This document shows, piece after piece, positions 13,477 through 26,080 of a stretch of DNA of 64,000 nucleotides. Location of the stretch: assembly GCA_000727475.1 (NCBI GenBank), contig KL647306.1:1739332-1803331 (forward strand). Direction: 5' to 3'. How positions within the stretch are numbered: the stretch's first letter is position 1; the number at the start of each line of letters is the position of its first letter. A model generated the notes under the pieces. That model saw nothing but the letters and a program-made list of their open reading frames with translations. It searched no databases and was not told where the DNA came from. Source of the DNA: Sarcocystis neurona (taxonomy: Eukaryota > Apicomplexa > Conoidasida > Eucoccidiorida > Sarcocystidae). The position numbers were made by a program, and so were the translations under genes.

Positions 13477-14887
13477 CACGCCACCTACAGTGGCGTCCAT
13501 GATACTCGTCAGGTTCTGGTTTATTCAGATCTGTTTCTGTACTCTAAAGGAGTGATGCAGCGACCTAGTCGGCGAAGGCTTACTACTTGACTTTGTCGTA
13601 TTGGCTGTCAGAGGTCGAGGTCACATACGTGGGTGCTACGGGCTGTTAGAATACACGTAAGTCAACCATGCTGTGAAGAAACCCATTTCCCCTACGAAGC
13701 GCGGGGACGCAGTTACTGGGGATTTTCATATCTTCTTTTTCGATCGAAGTTTAACGGCATTGTGTGTAATGTGATGTGCACGTTGCCAGCGGACGTCACT
13801 CAGAACGGCGAAGTGACAGAGTACTTGTATACTGATAGCAGGAGGCGCGTACCACAGTTCTGCGTGCCGGTACATCTTATTCGTCTCGCTCCCCGCTCAT
13901 GTAGCTCAGCGGAGGACTGACGCAGTTGCATGTCTGTATGTACAGTACTGTGTTACTTCCCATAGCTGGCGCTCAAGCACTGGCGCAACCCTTGAAGACT
14001 ATCACAGGCGCGAGTAACGCTGTGAACCGCAGGTTATTTCACAGTGCGCAGAGATAGACACGGCTGCACTGTTCTGACTCGTCCCCTGCATTCTTTCAGA
14101 AGGACTAATCGGGATGACACCATGGGTTTTGAGGCTGTGAGAGAATACATGAAAGCTGTATCGATGGATGATGAAAAATGTAGAACTACCATGCTTACCA
14201 AGGACTCATATACTGAGTAGCGGAGTCAAATGAATTTGGAAGGACAGAGACTGGCAGCGGTGGTGCCTGAAAGCGAACTCGGGTGCGTTTGAGAGTGAGA
14301 AACGCCAAAAGGAAGGCTCCGCCGAACACGACGCAGCAGATGTGGCATAGTAGATCAGCAAATACATGATTTTCTTGCTACGGAAAACGACGTGGCTCTT
14401 GAAAAGCGGCTGTGACCCCCAAAAGGGGCTCTCGCGTCCTGCGATTAAATTTCGGATTACGCGCTGAACAGGCCGCAACCGAGTCTCTTGCTTGCTTAAG
14501 GGCGTTATCAGTGACATGGTACCACACTGCTTAACAGTGTTTTCTTCGTAACTGTCTGTAACGATAATTCGCGCAGCACTACCATGCGCTCTGAAAGTAC
14601 GCCGCTGTAGTGACAGTCATAATCTGTGTTCTGTCCAAAGAGTAGGCTCAATAATAAAGCTTCCGATTGCCACCGAGCCGGAAAAGCGCGTGATTCTGGT
14701 GCGGTCACAGACGGCCGACATATGTGCAAGTCACAGCCTCTTCCCGTCGAAGTCTTTCCTGGCCAAAAGTGTTTCGCTCCAGGGTTGCATGTCCTGCTTG
14801 TTCGCAGGACCAGCTTGCGCCTCAACAGCTACCTTTCACGTAATTCTAACACCCCGTGCACTCAGGTATCCTTCCACCATTCTCAAG
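13477..14887. other. spacer between convergent genes, with one possible extra exon
   Basis: This lies between the dynactin p50 stop and the 3' end of the minus-strand membrane-protein gene. Most of it holds nothing I can support. On the minus strand 14195-14377 follows an acceptor-like TTTTCCGTAG and reads a hydrophobic segment (LLCHICCVVFGGAFLLAFL) before a stop at 14195. It could be an additional 3' exon of the membrane protein if an alternative donor in the preceding exon is used. I could not find a donor of the matching phase that is clearly better than simple termination at 14888. Confidence 0.35.
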
Positions 14888-17837
14888 TCACGCGAAACAC
14901 GCCGAACTCAGACGGAAGGACGGGTTGAATAGATAAATGTGTAGGAGCACGCAGGCAACTGCGCAGACAAGGAAGCAGCAGTAAAACAGAATCTTGATGC
15001 TCGCCCTGGCCCCGGCTGCATACTCCACGACTGTATCCTAGTCGAGTGTCGCACACAGCAGGCAAATATGTTCCTAAAAAGTAACACTTTCAAAAGTGGT
15101 GTCTTCAAAACATGTTGTGACGCTGTTGACGTCAATCGTGTAGGTACGGTTTTCTCTCCTGGTGACACACTATCACACACCCCTCAAATGTTCCCTAGCA
15201 TGACTCGTCACCTGCCTTCAGTGCTAGCATGTTCGCCGTATATGTTCGAAGTAGCAACACCCTCGTCGATTCTACAAACGTCTGCTCAGTTAACACCGAG
15301 GTGACGTTCTTACCAGCAAACCCCAGCCTGCGACAGCGGAGAGAAATGAAAACGTTACGGCTGCGAAGTCGCACAGACAAACGCATCGCAGCGCATCACA
15401 CGGAGAAAAGATGTTGAGTATGTTGGTTTCGAATGTTGTGGTAGCGAATCCAAGCGTCACGCTGTAATATGTGCATTTGGGATCGCACTAATGGGGCTGG
15501 TTTACGGTGTTACCACAACCGGAGGTGGACGATTAGTGATCGGCGCAGCGACAGGATGTCGGCAACTGAGCTCGGTGATGCAGGCAGTGATTTGTTCTTC
15601 AGGACTTTCTTTCCTGAGTGCTAAAGATGTACCATCACTTCGAACTAATCTCGCCACGTCAGGCGAAGCGCACTGAAGGGAGTAAACCAGAAAGATAGTC
15701 TCAACTAACAAGCAGCAAACGCGATTTCGTAGGAGCCGCCAAGCCGAAGACGTTTAGCAGCATTTATCAGTCCAAGCGACACGAGGAGGAGTATGGCGTA
15801 GTACGCAATCTCGAGCCGCGGCTTTCCACGTGCTATCAGCTCGATTCCCACATCCTGCAGCACGGAAGGGAACAACATGAAAGCCCCGGTCTTCGACGTG
15901 TGCGTGGGCACGGTGCTATTGTGTCACAGAATCTTCCGCCGTGTGCGTAAATCCGATCCACGCGCATTCTTCGCTTCGGTGGCAGTTCTGCCCTCAAGCG
16001 CGCTCTTAAATATTTTCCGTGGTCTGCCTCTGGTTGCGTGCGTGTACGACGAATCCGTGGTAGTTATCTTTGGCGTCATACGCCTAGCGTAAAAAGGACC
16101 AGACAAGGGTGCCAGTTAGACAGAGGAACACAGAAGCGGTCTCGGACACACTGCCACATGGTTGGTCGTTGTGGATGCCGCATGCCCCCAAAACGTAGAT
16201 TCCAAGGAATGTACTCACTCTCACGAGCCTGTGCAGTTACGTGTACACGTTGCGGGACGGCGTTTACTAAGCAGCGCAGTCCTACCTCCAAAGGGGACGT
16301 TCTCTGCATGTGCCACCTAGTGTGCCATGAAGCGACAGCTGTCAATGACTGCTGACTCACGATGATGCCCCAGCAGGCGGCGACCGCGACGAAGGAGAAC
16401 CCTAGGGCTGCACGTACAACCGGCAGAGAAACGGACACGAAACAAGAAAGCCACCAAAGATATTGAAGGAATCCGTGGCGAGCAGGTGCGTGAAGCCAGT
16501 GGCACACACCACGCGTGTGCACAGACCTGCGCCCTTGTCGGAAATCCTAGCATACCAGGGGTCCCGACGGCGTAGATGTCCACGAGCACCATCGGCCTTC
16601 CGAAAGGAAGTCTGTGTACCAATTCTTCATCGTACAGCGTGCCTTCTCGGTAATTCTAATGTACCAAAGGTGACGACGGCGCAGATGTCCACGACCAGCA
16701 TCATCCTCCAGACGGGACGAGTGTGCACCTATTTTTCATTGTGCAGCGTGCCTTATATATGCTGAAAACTTTACCACTGACAGAGCTGACTCTGTCCATA
16801 GCACTACGCATGTGGTCTCCTCCCTGCTACGCAGACCACACTTTGCGGTTTTGGCGATGAGACGCAGACAACTTGAATACAAGAATCTGTGACTACGTTA
16901 CCACGGATACACAGTGTAGGGAAACCTGAATTCAGAGGAGCTGCTGGCATATATGACCTTCAGAGAGAGTGTGAACAATTTCTGCCTACATGCACAGTCT
17001 GTGCGATAACGTACCCAGTTTGTCAAGAAGAAGAAGACATCTTTGCCTCGTACAGAACCGAGCAGGGCCATGACCGGCGCCCAGAGGATGGCGTCGGTGG
17101 CCTCGATTTCTCGTTGTGTCCTCTTGTTCACTGCTGAGCGAGAGGACCGACATATCATTTGCAGCCGCGCTGTAAGGGGACACGTTGGGTTGGACCCCTG
17201 CTGGACGCGATATTATCATATGACGAATGAGATTTCTATGGCTCCGATTTCGAGTGACTGGCGCATTGCTTCGACTTTGAGTACTGGAAGTGCAGCTGCC
17301 AGTGGTAAAATGGGCGCTGCTGGTCCGCGTATGCGTACAGTCACTGTGAACTCCTTCGCAAGCATACTCACAGAATTCCGGTTTTCTGCTGATGAGTTCG
17401 TTCCCCGTTCTAAAACCCTTTATTTTGTTGTGGTGACAGGCGAAGTCGAACGTGCTACTCACTCGCTGTTCATGCGGCGGAACCACATTTATGCTGCCAC
17501 TTGATGACGCAACGGCGACCCTCTCTGTTCGACTCACATCCACCTCGGTATTCGCTTGAGAAAGATAGTGCACTGCAGAGCAACTGGAAGGCACGCCCTT
17601 CGTGCTTCCCTTGTTTTTGCTCTCGTTGGTCAGATGGCGCAACTTCTTTTCCTTCTTGAACTGCCCAGTAGTGCTTGGGCGTGGCAAAGTTGTCTGAACT
17701 TCCACACTTCTTGATGATTCCATTTTACTGTTGGCGACGGTGTTACGTGATGCTCGCAGCTGCGAGGCTTCTAACGCCGAAAACCCTTGAAAAGAAGAAA
17801 CTCTTCCATTTCGTGCAGCGTCCAAGTACGTGGTCAT
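14888..17837 (-). CDS. four-pass membrane protein, seven small exons
   Basis: Minus-strand gene assembled from short segments joined by GT-AG introns whose phases all agree: 17837-17372, 17133-17015, 16728-16665, 16407-16361, 16083-16048, 15854-15710, 15015-14888. The model encodes 334 residues. Residues 1-155 are hydrophilic and Ser/Thr/Arg-rich, probably cytosolic. Four hydrophobic segments follow: ILWAPVMALLGSV (exon 2), MMLVVDICAVVTFALGFSF across the exon 3-4 junction, EIAYYAILLLVSLGLINAA (exon 6) and ILFYCCFLVCAVACVLLHIY (exon 7). Strong signals include donors GTGAGT, GTACGT and GTGAGT (exons 1, 2, 4) and pyrimidine-rich acceptors before exons 4, 5 and 6. The donor of exon 6 (GTTAGT) and the short exon 5 (36 bases) are the weakest parts. 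An in-frame TGA lies two codons before the ATG at 17837. I do not recognise the family. A further C-terminal exon at 14195-14377 is possible. Confidence 0.6.
16548..16753 (-). repeat. 109-bp tandem duplication covering a transmembrane exon
   Basis: Two copies offset by exactly 109 bases: exon 3 of the membrane protein (16665-16728) with flanks, and a copy at 16556-16619. Both keep the donor and its phase (G|GTACAT and G|GTATGC on the minus strand) and both read a similar hydrophobic segment (MMLVVDICAVV versus MVLVDIYAVG). The working copy has acceptor ATAG|GTGCAC. The other reads ATTG|GTACAC, so its AG is lost. Confidence 0.8.
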
Positions 17838-18485
17838 TCCTCATTCTGGCTAGTTCGATCTCCTGCCCTGAGTGATGGCTTCACCTTTCTCCTGCTTGGC
17901 CCTCCAAGTGTGGATTAGAGGTTTCCAACTGAATTCAACCACATTTAGAGTCTAGTTGACGACGACCTCAAGTGGCGCACGTTGTTTTCCCCTCCTGTGT
18001 ACCGGCGAGGCGGAGGCGAGACAGTCTGCTGCTGAATGAGACATTTCCTGTTGAGAAGAAAAGGGTGGAGAAAGTGATCTTCAGGCTCTTTGGTTGTGAA
18101 TTCCGTAGTAACGTCTTACTCGAGTTGAAAAGGACGCACATCCATGCAGCACGAGAAGCACATCCTTTCTTAGTGTGGCACTACATATGCTTAGTGAAGC
18201 TTTCAAACTATTCCTACGCAGCATGATGGTCTGCTGTAGTGTCACCCAACACCTTCTCTCTGGCTCTTGATAAAAATTCGCCAGCTGCCCTACTCTGCGT
18301 CGAAGAGGGACAATTCCATACTGACGGAGGGGTAAGCAGTCCGCCGTCCGTGGCTCGACCAGACCAGCTCGGTAAGTGCTACCAACAGTGGGGCTTCTCG
18401 TGCAACGCCACGCCGGCTGAAGCGCTTGAAAAGCCACGTTCTATCTTTGAATATGGTGCTTGCAAACCCTCGGCACTTACTCAAG

Positions 18486-18506
18486 GTAGTAGTAGTAGTA
18501 GTAGTA
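18486..18506. repeat. (GTA)7 microsatellite
   Basis: A perfect trinucleotide run in the spacer between divergent genes. Confidence 0.9.
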
Positions 18507-18989
18507 ACCCACACGCGCAGGAATGGAGCAACATGCTTAGTTAACTGGTGTGTGCGCGACCACTGTGCGCGTGCTCATTCGCGAAGCGCGACGAGGACAC
18601 ACTTGCTTCATAATGTCAGAAACCGGAATTCGAGCAGGACGAGGAGTGGCGGCGGACAGCGCACAAAAAAACGGAAAAGACCGGCTGTTCCTTTGTAGGG
18701 CGGCCACCGAGTCACTGCGTACGGGACGCTACTCCTGACTCAAGTACACCAGTTCACGCACGACAAGAGACTATGCACGAAACTTGACTGGGATAGACTT
18801 GATCGTAAACGACAGCTGCTGCGTGCCAAAAAAAAAGCTCAATCGTATCCGATGGGCAACGTGTGCTTGAACGAGTGCTTTCAGTTCAGTCGTTGCACAG
18901 AGGTGGTCCAAATTGACTAACTCATCGTCAGCGTAACGCAAAACATACCGTATGCTTTTTGAGAGGACTAAATGGATCTGTTCAAACTT

Positions 18990-19165
18990 GCGCAGACAGA
19001 TTGCTTCGGCTTGTTGAATGAAGCGGGATGCGCGCAGCAACAGGCCCCGTACAGCACATTATAGACCCATGGGTTTCCGTAGACAGACTGCTTCCGCTTC
19101 TTGAATGAAGCGGTATGCGAGGAGCCGCAAGCCCCGTGCGGCGCTTTGAAGACCCTCACTTGACA
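18990..19165. repeat. 87-bp tandem repeat, two copies plus a possible degenerate third
   Basis: AGACAGATTGCTTC at 18994 returns as AGACAGACTGCTTC at 19081, each followed by a '..CTT.TTGAATGAAGCGG.ATGCG.' block and a shared '..CAAGCCCCGTGCGGC..'-type tail. A more distant GTTGAATAAAG.GCTGG near 19203 may be a third copy. The 87-base period equals 29 codons and stays open on the minus strand, but I see no gene. Confidence 0.7.
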
Positions 19166-19251
19166 TCCCTCCACTAGCAGTCGCTGTCCCACGCAGTCCC
19201 ATATGTTGAATAAAGTGCTGGTTTCGTATCTCTGTCCAAGTCCCACTCTTT

Positions 19252-19264
19252 CCCCCCCCCCCCC
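19252..19264. repeat. poly-C tract, 13 bases
   Basis: An uninterrupted C homopolymer, which may be length-uncertain in the assembly. Confidence 0.85.
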
Positions 19265-20170
19265 AGAAAGTACTCATTTTCGGCGACAAATACGCAGTTG
19301 CAGAAGTACCCCATGCTAGACCAACGACCAACCGTTCGCCGTGCGTGTGCTTGTCCCCGCTGGCGACACACTTGAAGGGCGGCGTACTGACTTGGCGGCT
19401 CCGTATTCCCCCTAAGTTGCACTGTACCATGATGACAATTGTCACCTTCACACTTATTGCCCTCAGTTGCTTCCAAAAATAGGCCCTGGTTTATGCCGCA
19501 CTTCCTCCTCTAAAAGTACACGGAAGTAACTCTACTGACAGCCATAAATCGGTTTCAAGCGCCTGAAAATGTTTTACTCTTCTGTAAGTCTACAGCTTGC
19601 AGAACCTGATACTACAGAAACAACGTCATATGCCAGAACCCAGTGTAAGCTCTCGATGTTCGTTTGCCACGAAGACGTCTTTTACGCGCAAAACAGCAAG
19701 CACCATGGTGCCCTGACTCCGGCCGCTTCCATCGCTTACAAGCAGAGATGTCTCCTAGTACACCGCTCAACCCGGCGGCGGACTAATCGGCTTGACTAAG
19801 GCTTTGGCATCTTCACTAGAGACTTCGGCTCAAAGAGAGTTGCATTGAATCATGAATGGTTTCGTGGTCTGTCCCCCAAAAGGTCTTGTGCGACCACACC
19901 TTCCTCGGCACTCCCGTCAATGACCATGTGCCACGTTTTGACCGACAACTCCTGCACAGTTTTTGCCACTCACTCGAAATCAAAAGTTTACAACTCTGAA
20001 AACTGCAGATTTTGACTTTTCAGACCGAGCCAATCTGTCTTGCGCCGTCTTCGTCTTCCCGTCCGTGTAAAGTGTGCGCTTGACACTGGTTCTTCCCAAC
20101 GACATTCTTCTGTTTCGGGCAGATCGCATCTGTTGGCGCGCCCGAACCCCCCGCAGAGGTGGACTGGGAA

Positions 20171-23100
20171 ATGGCGGCCAAATGCTACTCCGAGGCCCGG
20201 CAGCCAAACTCGCTGCAGAGGTCCACGACGGAGAGCACTACGCTAGAGCAGGTTGACGGTGTGTCTGTGCACGGCTCGGACGCTCTGCTAAAAGAAGAAT
20301 CTCTGCAGCTGAATGGGCCTCTGACTGGAAAAAAACGGAGGACTTTTACTCCTGTTGAGTGCGACGCTAGTGGTGAAACAAATGCGCCAGTTCCCGCCAT
20401 ATCGGACGCAGAAGGCGGAACAGCAGCGGAGGAACACCCCGGAGGTGATCGTTTGCAGAAGTGCCTTACTCGGAAACAACAGTTGAATACGCCACTTTTG
20501 TACACGATTTTTGTAAATATCAGCGCTGTTCTATCGTTGCGAGCTCGCTTAGAACGAATATGTTTTGCGGCAGTTGCTGAGGTGTATATAGTCGTACGCG
20601 CACGTCATTCGGCACACTGTTCCACCCTGAGAGATGAACTCCTACAATCCGAGTACCTGCAGTTTTGTGGTGCATAATTGATCACGCATGTAGGAGATAA
20701 ACCGTGAGTGCAAATACGCTATATATCGTGCGGGCAGCGCTGTAGCTCCTACTATTACAATCACGACACGAACGGATTCTGCAGCGAGAACGACTTGTAG
20801 TCTGCGAGTTCGTTTTTGTGGAGCGTGCGAGCATGCCTTTGTCCCCCTGCGGCACTTGCGCACTTATGTCGACCACAAAATCGCGTACTGTGTTGCACTT
20901 GGCTTCCCAGGATTCCATCGAATTCTTGTCCTACACTATGTCTATTTACGGTGGTTCATTTCGGTCCCTACACACGCGTGCGACACTTCATAGAGAACGG
21001 GCTTGCAGGTGAAGACGACCTACGAAGACAGGAGGAGGCGCCAATTCAGAACGAAGACGCCTTGAGTTGTCTGCTTAAGAAGGTGGATCAGAATCCGCAT
21101 GACTACGAGGCCTCCCACCAGCTCGTTGCAGCCCTTGCACTTACTGTAAGGGTCAGCTTAACGCCTCAGTGCGGGTACTCTTGAGTGTACCACTCGTCGG
21201 CAACATGTGTTTAACCATCCTTATTTATTCCCACACTCAGGGGACTGCGACAATGTAAGTGGTTTACTGGCCGGGAGGGAACAGCGGACGTGAAACGTGA
21301 GGCCTCCGTGTTTCTCAGGATCGTCTAGACGAGTACGAGACTGCTTTAGAGCGCATGCTTCGAGAATTCCCTCTCCTCTTTGGCTACTGGAAAAAGTTGG
21401 GCAAGCTCTACATTGAGAAAAAACGCGGGTGGCCTCAAATAGAGCGAGTAAAGAAAAGCACTAGTGCTCTGCGGCAGACGCTGTTTGCACATCCGGGAAC
21501 AGCACGATCATCTGTGCAAGTGAGCAGTCCTGTGTATAAGTGATCTACTCTGTGACCACCGGAACCACACAGATTTGAAATAGCACAAGAACTGGTGGAC
21601 GATCTGAGACAGGTGTGGGCGATCTTTTTTCATACACGGTGTGCGGTGTGCTGTGTACCTGAAAAGGTCCTGGAAAGAGCGTGCGAGTATGTAGGCCACA
21701 ACCCCATGATCTGGGTCGCCTACTTGCAGTGGGTGAAAGAGTCATGCTGCATGACTACGGAAGCCACTAGGATCATCATTGACCGCGCCCTCGACTGCGT
21801 AAGGCTTGTACCAAGAGCCGGCCGGTAGAATGCACCCCACAGTGTCATTTGTAAATGCGAAAAAGGTTTGGTAAAAACATGTTTCAGACGGCAGCTGGGT
21901 TGGATACGAAAACTTCGCCGCATGAGCAAAAGCACTTCTTTATTTGCGGCTGGAGCAAATGTATTAATGGCTTCAGAAATCAGGCCAGCGCTACAGTCTT
22001 CGCCGTCCTGTTGCTCCTCATTAGTTTCGTTTGATAAGGGCGAGACATTTCGCTGCAGACGCAGACGTTCCATCCACAAGTAACAACGTGGTGTAGAATT
22101 TTTGTTCACTTCGTGCTTGGGAGTCACCTTATCCGTTATACGCAGGATCCAGCGGCAATATTTATTCACTACCTTTTCACGTGTATGTGCAGCTGTACGG
22201 ATCACAATGTGTTGTACTGGAACTTATGAAAGGCAGGACTTCACTGGAAGGCGTGGCCTCTCTGGCAAGCTGCAATTGATTTTGAAGAAGAAGAATACAA
22301 GCAAGCGTGCGTTAAGGTGGCTTTCACCGGCCAAAGTGACAGTGTTTTGGATTCAGAAAAAGGACCTGATCTCGAATCTGTGCAAGGCGAGAACAAGGAA
22401 ACGCTTTCAAAACATGCTTTGCAGAGACGGAATACTGCCCTGGAGCGGGTAGGAGTCACAGCAATGTTTGGAGGTGTGGACCTTGGCACGGTGCAGAAAG
22501 ACTGCAGGGCCGTAAGCGCGGCGCGTCTTATGGACAGAACAGCTGATATAGACAGACGGCTGTAGGTGGCGTGTGAGCAGCTAAAAGTGCCCTTCACATC
22601 TGAGGCCAGACGGTAGTAAATTCGTCCTTCAGCCTCGATAGAGTCGTTGCTCGACTCAAGCGTCAACGGAAAGCGCACTACGCTGCTGGCGGCAATCGTT
22701 GTAGTTGTTGCAAAGGAGTTGCTGGTGCCCGTAGCGTTTCCCCTTCTCAGACGCTATTTTCTTTAACCTCTACTGCGTTGCCCTGCCTTTTTCACAATCG
22801 GAAAGCTTCGCAGGTTGTATTTTAAACTGCACGCGACGCCGTTGGAGTCGCTGGACCTCGGCTGGGAACGCTTTAAAGCCTTCCTAGGGAAGGAAGGCAG
22901 CATTCCCGTCCCACGTTTCAGCGCCTCACTTCTGGGCGCTAAAGGTGAAGAGGCCCAGGAAGCAGCGCGGCACGTAGAAATCCTCGATTTGCTTAGTGAC
23001 GAGGAGCTCCTGCAACTACGTTCCACTCTCCTGAAGCAGAAGAGACCCGGCGTCGATGAAGAAGGGACTGCGCAAGTGGATGTCACCGCAGGCGAGAGAG

Positions 23101-26080
23101 CGCACGCTGGGGAGAGTGCGGATCCGCAAGGCATCAGAGAAGAAGGTCCGTTGGCTCGCCCCAGTAACAAGTACACAAAATTATTTACAGGCAACTTCGC
23201 ACTAGGACGCGCTGAACCGTTGTCCACAATACCGGTGCAAATAATCTCGGGCTTTATACAATCGTCCTGGTATTTTTTCCTGTTTTCTTTTTGTCTGTGG
23301 TTGGTGTAGTCTCGACACTGGGAAGCCAGAACGCCGTTGAAGAGACATGTTGGGCAATTCGACACGAGCTCTTCGCGAGGACAACAGAGGAAGCAGAAAG
23401 ATGCAAGGCCTTCGAAAATGGGGTATCGTCTTGCTTCACCGAGCAGTGGGATATCTGTATTCGCTCACGGTACACTGGCCTCACTGTGGACTCTATTATC
23501 CCTCACACGTACGGTAGTGTAGGGGCGGTTTTTACCCTAATTCCTTGAACTAGAAATCTAGGGGCTAGCAATCTATAAAAGAGTCCACTTGATACACGCA
23601 GGCGCGTACGCGCTTCTGTAACCTCTCTCCGTTTTTGCGGGAGAATTCCGTGTACAGGGATATTCCGGCGTACGTGTAGCATGGAAAAGGCGGTCTCCCC
23701 ATGTACTCTTTCATCTCGAGTGTGCAAGTAGCGCGACAAACGTACTGACTCCCTTTACTTCTACAACATGAAGCAGCGGATGTGTCACATTTCCGTAGCC
23801 CCTCAGCTGTCTATTAATGCACCCAGGGTCCAATGTCGGCACATGTGTCTGCCGCACTCTTGTGATAAGACCAATTTCTGAGTTGCAAGCAGGTGCCGGA
23901 CCTCCCCCTGCGTTTGATGCGCTTGTGTTCTCTGGTAAATTAGGTACACAGATGGTTCTGGCACCCGGATCCCCTTACACCACAACGGCTGGAGGCCTGG
24001 AGAGACTACTTGGACTACGAAAACCAACGTGTAGGCGCGACTGGCTCCGCAGTTGCTGCGAAAAACTGAGACACCGACTATATAGGGAGACGTACGCGTT
24101 CGGGCGCTCTTCATCAAATGCAAACCACAGAATTTTTACTGTCAGTGTTCTGCTGACTTTCCACTGAGCGTACGCTGTGCAGTTCGACTTCAACGATGTC
24201 CTACCCCGGACGCATTTTTCGTTGTGCAGGGTGACAAGGACAGGAAAGCTATGCTGCAGAAACGCTGCCTTGAAGTCTGCGCGTCTTATCTAGAATTCTG
24301 GCAGCGGTTCGCCCGTGACTTAATGGAGGATGACAAACCAAAATCGGCACTGCAACTGCTCCATAGGGGAGCATACAAAATTATGCCTCGCCGGTGACTT
24401 TACCCACAGAAGGACTGCTGCGTACATTGCACGTTCATACCTTACCAAAGAAAGACGGAAAGTAGCCACAATCATATGTATCAGATGACGTCTTCGTTTC
24501 GCGTCGATGCAGGCGTGATTTCGCACTCGCATACGCGCTTTTGGCAGAGGAGTTGCAGGAGTTTACCGAAGCGGCAGAAACCTTCAACCGCCTGCTGGAG
24601 TAAGATGTCGCACTGGCCACTCATATGGTTCTTCAGCTGATGCCGCCATTGGTGGAGCTTCGCCGTCAAGTGTGTAGTCGTTCAGCAGGACTTTCTCGTC
24701 TGCACAACGGACGATAGGTCGGCCCGCCTGGCAGCGGAGCCTATGGGCTAACGTTTGCTTGAATTGTGAAGCATGTCCCATCAGACCACCGTTGTCACCG
24801 GCATACTTGAAGTATTACTTGGCGTGGATAGACTTCAAACGCCGTAGAGGCCAGCTGGACCGTGTTTTACAGCTCTACGATGAAGGACTGGAGCGGTTTG
24901 CGTCTCACCAGCAGTGCTGCGAGTTGCTTCACTTATTGAAGGCCAAATTTCTTTTCTTCATACAAGGTGACCTCAAAGCAAGCATGTAAGCGATGAAGTC
25001 GAGGGGCACATTCGACTAAAATTAAACGGCTGCACGTCAGCGTGCCTGTGCGTCTTTTTCTCATGTGCATGTGCAATATAATGCGGATGGTTAGGGGACA
25101 TGCTGTCGGCTGGTGGTCGACAGCAACAGGCTGAGACTCGCAGTGTGTCTCTGCGCTGATGAGTTTTCAGTTCATGCTTGACAAAAGCCGTCGAAGCCTA
25201 CCCTCAGAACGTTTGCCTCTTGCAACTTCTTGTTCGTTTGATCGAGACAAAGCACGCGGGTGACCCTCCAGCCATTCTGGCTTTCCTTTCCACGCAGTTT
25301 ACTGAAAATCTCAAGAACGTAGAGGTAAGGCATCCCCCCTACCTAAATCACACGTGTGACACGGTCTACCGTGGAGTGGACGCAAGGAAGCAGCGGAAAC
25401 GTGTTACTGGATACTATGGAAGCTCTGCGGCATAGAGTTCCCAATGGTTTTGGCAGGTGAACGTCTGGGCGAAATGGCAAATATGGAAAATGTATGTGCA
25501 CATTCTTGAGAGTTATGCCGAAGATGTAACCCGAGTACAAGCCGCCAAGGTACGTTCAGCGGCCACCCGGCTATCATTGCTCGTGGACCTACCGCGTCAA
25601 TGTGTCAGCCTCCCAAAGACGGACACCTGCTTCTGCGCAGAATGGCGGCTACCACGTTGCACAAATCATGTATGGGGGGCTACCACCTTGCAGGAATCAG
25701 CCCCTTTCAGAGCTGTACGTACGACTACACAGGTACAGATATGTGGGCATGCGTGATTTACCAGAGATCCGTAGGGTGAAAGATTGCAAACGCTGAATGA
25801 GTGAGTGTGTGTCCATACTCACAGCCCACTTTTGTTTCCTTCGCTTCAGATGGCAGCTTTCCATTTTCTGCGGAGCAACCGAGCAGAGCTTATGCGCGCT
25901 GCCCCCGACGCTTTTCGCCTGCGAATTCCTGAGGCACTCCGAACGGAAAGCTCTTTCCGAAGGGACGACGGGAAAAATTTGTTCAACATCGGCGCGCACG
26001 TAACAGATAACGCCGTGATGGGCTGGAACAACGGATTTCTCCTTCCCGGTTACGAGGTACGGCTGAGTGTCCGTCAATAA
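20171..26080 (+). CDS. PRPF39: pre-mRNA-processing factor 39 (HAT-repeat U1 snRNP factor)
   Basis: U1 snRNP-associated splicing factor built from HAT helical repeats, needed for 5' splice-site recognition. Fifteen exons: 20171-20444, 21009-21145, 21319-21428, 21573-21612, 21667-21798, 22233-22561, 22814-23163, 23310-23469, 23952-24030, 24230-24393, 24513-24599, 24785-24985, 25171-25324, 25457-25549, 25850-26080. All phases match, giving 846 residues against about 670 in human. Diagnostic HAT blocks appear in family order: FPLLFGYWKKLGKLYIEKK, NPMIWVAYLQWVKE, WPLWQAAIDFEEEEY, LGWERFKAFL, WHPDPLTPQRLEAWRDYLDY, RCLEVCASYLEFWQRFARDL and LKYYLAWIDFKRRRGQLDRV. An insert of about 90 residues lies in exon 6 and an acidic linker in exon 7. 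The exon 3 and exon 7 donors (GTGGCC, GTAACA) are my least certain choices. If the GTACGG at 26057 is used as a donor, the gene could continue downstream. Confidence 0.9.

Larger units (their letters stand above)
17838..20170. other. intergenic region between divergent genes
   Basis: This region separates the start of the minus-strand membrane protein from the start of Prp39. I found no supportable gene. It holds a (GTA)n run at 18486-18506, an 87-bp tandem repeat near 18990-19160 and a 13-base poly-C tract at 19252-19264. Promoters for both neighbours presumably lie here, but no motif could be assigned. Confidence 0.5.

Noticed and set aside
16986..17371. The remaining 128 codons of the minus-strand frame that begins at 17837
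   Set aside because: A strong GTGAGT donor at 17371 and the next exon's acceptor and hydrophobic reading in another frame indicate that this part is intron and overlapping exon.
18771..19040. Minus-strand frame containing YVLRYADDELVN, resembling the YADD motif of reverse transcriptases
   Set aside because: Only this four-residue motif fits. No other reverse-transcriptase blocks, long frame or element ends are present, and a YADD match is expected about once by chance in six frames of this length.
22763..23365. 200-codon minus-strand frame within Prp39
   Set aside because: Antisense shadow of Prp39 exons 7 and 8, which are supported by HAT-repeat sequence and splice phase.
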